From a bacterium (GTDB lineage: Bacteria > Bacteroidota > Bacteroidia > Bacteroidales > Muribaculaceae): 15,841 bases of DNA. The notes under the pieces were generated by a model that was not told the DNA's origin, did no database searches, and worked only from the letters and a program-made list of their open reading frames with translations. Position 1 is the stretch's first letter, and each line of letters begins with the position of its first letter. Below, piece after piece: positions 7,027 to 14,600 of the stretch. Made by a program: the position numbers and the translations under genes. The stretch covers positions 1 to 15,841 of the forward strand of contig SFVH01000035.1 in assembly GCA_004561555.1 (NCBI GenBank), given 5' to 3'.

Positions 7027-8424
7027 ATGTCAAAGTTTTTAGCACCCCCGGCATTCAAGCCGGAATTGCCGAAAGAGCAGCAAAAGGCAAAATATACTTC
7101 GCTGCGTTGGCAAGTGTTTCTCGGCATATTTATAGGTTATGCCGGCTTTTACATTGTTAGAAAGAATTTCTCAATGGCGATGCCCTTTTTGGAGCCGTTT
7201 GGCTTCGAAAAAGGCGAACTCGGTATTGTGCTGTCGATGAATGCCATCGCTTATGCGCTATCCAAGTTTCTCATGGGGTCTGTGAGCGACCGAAGTGATG
7301 CCCGCAAATTCTTGCCGTTAGGCTTGGTTCTTGCGTCGTTATCGATGATGTTTATGATTGTGCCCGTGGTGGCTTTCGGTCCGGAACATAAGTCGTGGGC
7401 TATCTTCTTGATGGCTGTGCTCAACTTCCTTGTGGGCTGGTTTAATGGTATGGGATGGCCTCCGTGTGGACGTGTGATGACCCACTGGTTTTCGCAGACC
7501 GAGCGCGGCACGATGATGTCGATATGGAACTGTGCTCACAATGTGGGCGGTGCACTTGTTGGACCGATGGCAGTCTATGGCGCATTGTGGTTTGGCTCAT
7601 GGTTTTATGGCGCTCAAACCGACCACTATTTCCTTATCGGTACATATGTGTTCCCGGCAGCAGTGGCAATCTTCGTGGCAATTCTTGCTTATCTGCTTAT
7701 TCGCGACACTCCACAATCGTGTGGTCTGCCCTCAATAGAGAAATATCGCAACGACTATCCAAAAAACTATAGCGAAAAGCAAGAAGAAGTGCTCTCCTCA
7801 AAAGATATTTTCTTCAAGTATGTGCTCAACAACAAGATGCTTTGGTTTATTGCTATTGCCAATGCATTTGTTTATATGGTGCGCTACGGATGTCTCGATT
7901 GGGCACCCTCTTTCCTCAAAGACGAGCACGGCTACGACATCAAGCAAGCCGGTTGGGCTTATTTCGCCTATGAGTTCGCTGCTATTCCCGGTACTTTGAT
8001 TTGTGGATGGATTAGCGACAAAGTGTTTAAAGGCGGACGTGCAATGACCACCACTATCTTTATGATACTTGTGGCTGTGTTTATCTTCCTTTATTGGCAA
8101 TTCTCCGACAACTACACCATTGTCACTGCTTCACTCATCGGAATAGGTTTCTTTATCTATGGACCGGTGATGCTTATCGGTGTGCAAGCCCTTGACCTTG
8201 CTCCCAAAAATGCTGCCGGGACTGCTGCCGGACTTACCGGATTTTTCGGATACTTCTTCGGTACGGCTATCCTTGCCAACATCGTTATCGGCTACGTTGC
8301 TGAAAATGCAGGTTGGGATTGGACCTTCGTGCTCTTGCTTGCCGCTTGCGTTCTCTCAGTAGTGTTTATGATGTTCACCTATAAAGACGAGAAGCAACTT
8401 CTTGCAGACAAAAAATCAAAGTAA
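7027..8424 (+). CDS. glpT: Glycerol-3-phosphate/phosphate antiporter, major facilitator superfamily
   Basis: A 465-residue inner-membrane transporter of the organophosphate:phosphate antiporter family, with about twelve hydrophobic segments. Substrate-binding residues known from E. coli GlpT have clear counterparts: R45 in GFYIVRKNFSMAMP, H171 in NCAHNVGG (E. coli H165) and R286 in VYMVRYGCLDWAPSFLK (E. coli R269). The family signature RKNFSMAMP, VLSMNAIAYALSKFLMGSVSDRSDARKFLP, GMGWPPCGRVMTHWFSQTERGT and the closing ALDLAPKNAAGTAAGLTGFFGY are intact. These favour G3P over the related hexose-phosphate carrier UhpT, and the position between glpABC and a phosphodiesterase supports this. It begins 32 bases after glpC with an A/T-rich leader and no visible promoter, consistent with read-through. 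Confidence 0.95.
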   Translation: MSKFLAPPAFKPELPKEQQKAKYTSLRWQVFLGIFIGYAGFYIVRKNFSMAMPFLEPFGFEKGELGIVLSMNAIAYALSKFLMGSVSDRSDARKFLPLGLVLASLSMMFMIVPVVAFGPEHKSWAIFLMAVLNFLVGWFNGMGWPPCGRVMTHWFSQTERGTMMSIWNCAHNVGGALVGPMAVYGALWFGSWFYGAQTDHYFLIGTYVFPAAVAIFVAILAYLLIRDTPQSCGLPSIEKYRNDYPKNYSEKQEEVLSSKDIFFKYVLNNKMLWFIAIANAFVYMVRYGCLDWAPSFLKDEHGYDIKQAGWAYFAYEFAAIPGTLICGWISDKVFKGGRAMTTTIFMILVAVFIFLYWQFSDNYTIVTASLIGIGFFIYGPVMLIGVQALDLAPKNAAGTAAGLTGFFGYFFGTAILANIVIGYVAENAGWDWTFVLLLAACVLSVVFMMFTYKDEKQLLADKKSK

Positions 8425-8469
8425 ATAATCAATTGAATTAAAATAATTATTCATCTTAAAATTTTTATT

Positions 8470-10041
8470 ATGTCAAAAAATTTTGTTCGATTGGGCTTGT
8501 TAAGCATTGCAGCAATGACAGCCTTTACCTCTTGTGAAGATCAAGAGTTTACAAATCAGAACGTGGATGCAAAGAGAGTGGATATCCAAACCCTCTCTCC
8601 TGAATTGGCAAAAGTGCGCGACTACGTTCCTTTGTATGCCGTTATCGCTCACCGCGGCTCTACATTCTGGGCTCCGGAAGAAACCGAATCGGCATGGCGT
8701 TGGGCTCGTGAAATGGGTGTGGATTATTTGGAATCCGACCTCCAATGCACCAAGGACGGTGTGGTTCTTGCCAACCACGATGAAAACTTGAAACGCACCA
8801 CCAACATCGAGAATGTGTTCTCTGAATTGGTGCCTACCACTCGTGTGCAATTCTATGAAAGCCTCGGCTTTGCTCACGATGACGCTGTGAAGCAATATGA
8901 ACGCGATATTGCGGCTTTCCGTCCGTTCTACACAATGTCGTATTATTATGCAGAGCTTCTTATGCTTGATGCCGGTGAATGGTTTAATGAGACCAGCCTA
9001 GAGCAAGCACGTCCCACCTTTAAGGGTACTCAATATGTTTCTGCCCTTCAAGACCAAATCGCTTATGCAGAAGGAAAGATGCTTAAACGCGATGCTAACG
9101 GCAATCGTGTGCTAACCTACAATGTTAAGCCTGAGTATCAGGGTATGACTCTTCAAGAAATCTACGAAGCTATAAAAGCTAAGGGCGAATACAACGCTAA
9201 ATATATGGATTTCATTGAATATCATTGGGAAAATGCTTACGTTGACGACCCTCAAGACACCGGTCATCGCCCTGGTATCTATATCGAGTTTAAGGAGTCG
9301 TGGTTGAATCCGGGTAATATGGAAAAACGCGTTTATGATGTGCTTGACGAATGTGGTTGGAATATCATCACCAAGCCGGCTTCAGAAACTGCTTTCTACA
9401 AAAACGGAAAAGTTAACGTGGGTAATACTAATGGTAAGGTTATTCTCCAAACATTCTCCTTCGATGCGCTCGGGCGTGCAGCTAAGGTGTTTGACGGCAA
9501 GGTGCCTATGTGCTATCTCCTTTGGACAGGAGGCTATGCTACCGACCTTCTCTTCACCACACCTATCGGTTATGCCGACTTTATCAAGATGGCTCAAGAC
9601 AATAAAGCTCACATCCTTGGTCCGGCTATCTCCGGTGCTCCTAACAACTATCCGGAGATGAACGAGCCATGGCAAGCATGGATGATTCGCAAGTCCGGTA
9701 TGCTTAACCACCCGTATTCGTTTGACACTTATGCTCAAATGACAAAGTATCTCGGATATTACAACTATGGCAATGTGACCGAATTTGACGACCTTCTTCG
9801 TCTGAATGTTCCGAAGACTGCCTACACCACCTTCTCCGGCGATAGCAATTCAGTGCCTGTTTATTTGGACGGCTTCTTCACCAACCGTTCGGAGATGTCT
9901 CTCCTTTATATGATTGAGAATGGCTTCCGTTGCAATGCCAAGCTCCCGAATCCGTTCCATCCCGGTCAGACTTACGACAACTCTCAAGCTCCCTCGGTAG
10001 TGCCTGATGCTGTTGCTACTCTCGAACGTCTCGGCTATTAA
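8470..10041 (+). CDS. glpQ: Glycerophosphodiester phosphodiesterase, GlpQ-type lipoprotein
   Basis: Predicted to hydrolyse glycerophosphodiesters such as glycerophosphocholine or glycerophosphoethanolamine to G3P and the alcohol. The 523-residue protein starts with a lipoprotein signal peptide (MSKNFVRLGLLSIAAMTAFTSC) with lipidation at C22. The next residues are EDQE, an acidic stretch like the lipoprotein surface-export signals known in Bacteroidetes. The GDPD active site is complete: H61-R62 in IAHRGS, E88 and D90 in YLESDLQCTKDG, H103 in NHD, and E273/K275 in YIEFKESW. At over 500 residues it is much longer than E. coli GlpQ (about 358). Between NHD and YIEFK is an insert-rich region (about 110-265) of no recognised fold. 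The gene lies 45 bases after glpT and 26 before the porin. The GDPD family is certain; the exact substrate and the surface location are inferred. Confidence 0.92.
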   Translation: MSKNFVRLGLLSIAAMTAFTSCEDQEFTNQNVDAKRVDIQTLSPELAKVRDYVPLYAVIAHRGSTFWAPEETESAWRWAREMGVDYLESDLQCTKDGVVLANHDENLKRTTNIENVFSELVPTTRVQFYESLGFAHDDAVKQYERDIAAFRPFYTMSYYYAELLMLDAGEWFNETSLEQARPTFKGTQYVSALQDQIAYAEGKMLKRDANGNRVLTYNVKPEYQGMTLQEIYEAIKAKGEYNAKYMDFIEYHWENAYVDDPQDTGHRPGIYIEFKESWLNPGNMEKRVYDVLDECGWNIITKPASETAFYKNGKVNVGNTNGKVILQTFSFDALGRAAKVFDGKVPMCYLLWTGGYATDLLFTTPIGYADFIKMAQDNKAHILGPAISGAPNNYPEMNEPWQAWMIRKSGMLNHPYSFDTYAQMTKYLGYYNYGNVTEFDDLLRLNVPKTAYTTFSGDSNSVPVYLDGFFTNRSEMSLLYMIENGFRCNAKLPNPFHPGQTYDNSQAPSVVPDAVATLERLGY

Positions 10042-10067
10042 TTTAATTCACGGAATATTAATCAATA

Positions 10068-11420
10068 ATGAATATTCAAGATATGAAAAAATATTTTATA
10101 TTGCCGTTAATGGCATCATTCGCAATGGTGGGTTTCGCTCAGGATTTCGACACTGACCCTACTGTTATGATTGACAATGAGAAAGAAGACCTCCATTTCA
10201 CCGTAGGTGCACGTATGATGGCTGATGTGGCTTACTATCATTCAGATTTCACTCCGATGAAGTCAGGAGCTTCTCTTACGGATGCTCGTCTCCGCGCTTC
10301 TTTGACCTATAAGGATTGGTATTTTTATGCTGATTTCGGTTTCGGCGGCGGTAAGTTCTCTCAAAAAAACATTTTTGTGCAATACACCAATAAGCAAGAT
10401 GCCGGAAATCATTCCGTAAAGGCAGGTTATTATAATGACCCCGCTGGTTCGATGGCTCGCAACACTTCGCTCGGAAGTTATCACTTTATCTCTCGTCCGG
10501 GCTCAACCAATGCTTTGGGTGAAGGTCGTGAGCTCGGTATCACTTACAAGTTTGAAAACAACACTTGGTTTGCTCAACAAGGTGTGTTTACCGAGGACAA
10601 GTATAATTCACAAGAAGCCGGTTTTAACGGTGTTACCGTGGCAGGCCGTTGGTTGTATCGTCCGTTGAACGACAATAATGAAACATTCCATGTGGGTTTG
10701 AATGCTCGTTATGCGCGTATTGGTGGCGGTGTGGAATATAACAACACACTTAAGAAAACTTTGACTCTCGGTCAGTCGCTCGAAACATTTGTTGATGACA
10801 CCGAACAATTTGTAAGTTGTGATATTCCTTGGGCTAAGAGCACCGTAGATGTCGGCGTGGAAGCTTTATATAAGAATAATAAATTCTTCGCTCGCGGTGA
10901 ATACCTCTTCAAGTATGTTGCTAAAGAGCGCGACTCGGAAACTTTGTTTATCGCAGCTCAAAACAATATCGATGCTTGGGGCTCGATTGACTATTGGATT
11001 GCAGCCAACCCGATTAAGGATAACAAATTTCATGGCGGTTATCTTGAGTTAGGTTATCTCATCTTCGGTAAGCCTTACACTTACAACAATGCTGAAGGTT
11101 TGCTCGGAGGTCTTGGTGGCAATTCTCTCGAGCTTGTGGCTCGTTACAACTACACCAATCTCAGCAACCTTATTGAAGGCGAATACTATTCAGCAGGTCG
11201 TGACCAATACTATCCCGGCGGATACATGCAAGACTGGCCTTACAATTCGGCTGCTATCAGCGGTGGTAACATCCATTCGGCAACCATCGGTGCAAACTAT
11301 TCTTTCAACAAGTTCTGCTCCGTGATGCTTAACTATACTTACCATAAGCTTGACCGTGACAAATATTCTTACGACAAGAATTTCCACTCCCTTCAAGCAC
11401 GTCTTTTATTCCAATTCTAA
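10068..11420 (+). CDS. Outer-membrane porin, Porin_O_P family
   Basis: A 450-residue exported beta-barrel protein resembling the phosphate-selective porin O/P family (OprO/OprP-like). The signal peptide is best read from Met6 (MKKYFILPLMASFAMVGFA), with cleavage before QD at residues 24/25. ATG at 10083 may thus be the true start; the longer reading from 10068 adds MNIQD. The body shows alternating amphipathic strands rich in Tyr/Gly/Asn, such as YFYADFGFGGGKF, SVKAGYYNDPAGSM, NTWFAQQGVF and LVARYNYTNLSN. It ends in LQARLLFQF with a terminal Phe, the outer-membrane-barrel insertion signal. As the last gene of the glp operon, 26 bases after glpQ and just before a terminator, it is likely to admit G3P, phosphate or glycerophosphodiesters. 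The family assignment is by pattern; the specificity is inference from position. Confidence 0.85.
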   Translation: MNIQDMKKYFILPLMASFAMVGFAQDFDTDPTVMIDNEKEDLHFTVGARMMADVAYYHSDFTPMKSGASLTDARLRASLTYKDWYFYADFGFGGGKFSQKNIFVQYTNKQDAGNHSVKAGYYNDPAGSMARNTSLGSYHFISRPGSTNALGEGRELGITYKFENNTWFAQQGVFTEDKYNSQEAGFNGVTVAGRWLYRPLNDNNETFHVGLNARYARIGGGVEYNNTLKKTLTLGQSLETFVDDTEQFVSCDIPWAKSTVDVGVEALYKNNKFFARGEYLFKYVAKERDSETLFIAAQNNIDAWGSIDYWIAANPIKDNKFHGGYLELGYLIFGKPYTYNNAEGLLGGLGGNSLELVARYNYTNLSNLIEGEYYSAGRDQYYPGGYMQDWPYNSAAISGGNIHSATIGANYSFNKFCSVMLNYTYHKLDRDKYSYDKNFHSLQARLLFQF

Positions 11421-11478
11421 TAGGGCTTATATAAATCGGGAAAGGGCGTAGTGATTACGACTTTTCTCAAATCCATCG

Positions 11479-11508
11479 AGAGGCTGTGTCAAAATAGGCA
11501 TAGCCTCT
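11479..11508 (+). terminator. Intrinsic terminator at the end of the glp operon
   Basis: Arms 11479-11488 (AGAGGCTGTG) and 11499-11508 (CATAGCCTCT) pair over 10 positions, with one G-U pair, around a 10-base loop, followed by TTGATATTG. It lies 59 bases after the porin stop, and the next gene starts 133 bases later, so it closes the operon. The rest of 11421-11641 is AT-rich. It contains the near-repeats AAAATAATTTGTAA and TAAGTAATTTGTAA (from 11572 and 11600), but no clear TAnnTTTG box for the gene at 11642. Confidence 0.75.
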
Positions 11509-11641
11509 TTGATATTGTAAATAAACCAATTAATTGTATTGCTATTTATTAACAAGTAGGTTAAATATGCTAAAATAATTTGTAAGAAGCGAAAATAATT
11601 AAGTAATTTGTAATTAGAATTTATAAAACTATTACCTAATT

Positions 11642-14600
11642 ATGAACCTAAAACGATTATTCTCGATTTTTTTAGCTGTTTCAGTTATGTTGTCGGTACA
11701 AGCCGGTGTGTATCTTGTAGATGCAAGTGCCACATCGATGGGCGCACAACTGATTTACAACAACCAGCGCTTTGTGGTAGGCTCTACGGCATTCTCTTCA
11801 TTGGATGCTCTTCAAGCCTCTTCTCCAGAAGCTTATTCTACAGTCTATGTAGCTCCTGGCACATATTCCGGAGGTACGCTCACAACACCGGGCTTGAAAG
11901 TGCTTGGTGCCAATCCCTATTGTTCGTGGTCGCAATCGCGCTCCTCGGAGTCGACGGTCACAGGCATTATTTATGTTAATGCTTCCGATATCGAAATCAA
12001 CGGTTTTTATTTTACCGGTGGAGGTAGAGTTGTGGCACAAGCAGCTACTAATGCCGCTCCACAATCGGGCATTAAGGTGAATTATAACTATTTTAACGGC
12101 TCTACCGTGGCTCGTGGCGACGGCACCTGCCTTATCAACATAGGCACTCGTTATGGCGATGCAAACGCTGCTGCGACAGTGTCGCAATGTCACTATGCGC
12201 TCTGCGAAGTCAAGCATAATAAAATTGTGGGTGGAACGGGGCATTATGCCAACTCTATTGGTTTGTTTGGTGTGTATGGCACTACCACCGTTGAGGATAA
12301 CTACTTATATGATGGTGGTATGGGTGTGCACATCTGTAATGCCCAAGGCACTGTCAATGTAAATAATAATAAGTTTTATTATGTGGGTGTCACTAATTCA
12401 GCGAATGCCGATGGTAAAGGTGTGGGTAGCTTTACAATCTACTATGACCGCTCGGCATATGCTGGCACCAATGTGCTTAATATCACCAATAATGAGTTTG
12501 ACCATTGTTATGGTCAGACCTCATATATGGCTTTGTTGCGTGTGTATCCCGGTAGTTCAACAAATGGCAATCTTGTTGACCCAAATAATCTCTCGGTGAA
12601 TATCAATTACAACACTTTCACCAACAAGACTTCGCTTTCCACCAACTCCACGCAGCTCAACGAAAACTTCATCCTCTATTCTGACCAATCTACTACTAAA
12701 AATGTGAAGTTTAATATTGCCGACAATCACTACGACAATCGTTTCTATAAGTTCTCATATCTTAACATTCAAGATGGTTTGGGACAGCGTCAGATATATT
12801 CCAACTCCGTGGATCGCTTCACTATTGCAGGCAAGTATTCCACGATGGGTACCTCGTCCTACTATACTTCGTCAGGCTCTGCTGTGGATATCTCCTATCA
12901 TCTGAATCAAACGAAAACTTCCGACACCACTGTAATCCAAAGTATGGATATCGACCCGCTTACGGGTGACATTTATATATTGCAACTTATGGGTTCGTCA
13001 AATACGTCGTCTTTTTGTAGTGCCAATGGTCTTTCCAGTTCCGAATGTGACCCGTTGTTCTTGACTCGCATACCGTGTGCGACAAAAGGGACTACCGGCA
13101 CAGGTGGCGGCAAATATACCTATAGCACATCGCTGGAAAAGATGAGTATCGCCAAAACCGGACATGGCGTGAAACTTTCGGTGTATCGCGACAAAGATGG
13201 TCAGCTGTGGATGGTCACCGGAGCTAAAGGTTCCGACAACGGCACAAGTAACGACCTTTCAGGTAGGGCTATTTGCCGATTTAAGTTTGTCAGCGGACAA
13301 AAAGTGATTGCCGATGGTCGCTCAAACTCCGCTGTGAGCCTCACTTATTGGGACCATCCCAAAGGTTATAATAATGTCTATGCTGATATCGACACTCAAA
13401 ATCGCTACATCTGCTTCAGCTCTTCAGGTGGCGGTGTTCGTCGTTATTGTGTGTATGACCTTGATGATTTCTTCAATGGCAAAATAACCTATTTCAAGGA
13501 GGCTGCCGTGGCTAAAGGGGCTTCTTTTACCAGCGGTTCGGGTATGAGCGGAGACACCGGTTTTGAGTGGAAGGCTTATCAAAGTTTCAGCATTAATGGT
13601 GATTATGTGTATCTCTTTGAAGGTGAAGGAGCGAGTGGAGCAGGCACTACTAAACCGATTATTATTAGTACGGTCAATTGGCGTACCGGCAAACTCTTGC
13701 AACGCAAACAAATAAATTATGCTCGAATAAATAGTCTGACGTGGGGCGAGCCGGAGGCGGTAACTATCCGTCCGGATGTGTTTGGTAATGCCACAATGTA
13801 TCTCGGCATTTCGGGCAACTCCACGTATGCTTATGTTTATAAATTTCACATCGACCGCTTTGTTAATTCTTCAGGCACTGTAATCGGCGACGACACTTCT
13901 GCTGATGCCAAGCATTTCAACACTTCGGAATATCCCGGTGTTTCTATGACCACCAGCGTGTCTTCGCTGGCATTCTCTGCTGCTTCTACGAGCGAAACGC
14001 CGTCGCAGAGCTTTACGCTCAATCGTGCAAGCGAATATATGTATGGTAAATGGACGGCATGTGTTACCGGTGCCGATGGCGGAGTGTTTGATGTATCTGT
14101 TTCCGACCACAATCCGTACACAGATGCTATTACCATTACTGCGACGTTCCGTCCTGACGGCGTAAAAGAAAACTATTCGGCACACATCCGCTTGTCGTCG
14201 CCTAATGCGAGTGACATTTATGTGCCAATAACCGCTACCTATACAGGAGCTACATCTTCAGGTCCGCAAATCTATTATGACGCTACACCGATAAGCATCA
14301 AGGCTGCTGTGGGAGGCTTCAATAGTGCAGTCACTCATATCTCCGGTACCAATCTTGAAGGTAATGTAAATCTGGAGGTGACGGGTGAAAATGCCGGGCT
14401 GTTCACACTCAGCCATTCCACTCTTGCCTACGACAATCCTGCTACCGATGTGACAATTACGTTCACTCCGACGGCTATCGGTACTTATTCAGCAACATTG
14501 CGCCTCTATTCCACCAATGCCGTTGAGCGATATATCACTCTCACCGGCGATGCCTACGGTCCGGAAATCGCCTATGATGCCACTCCGATAAGTATGTCGG

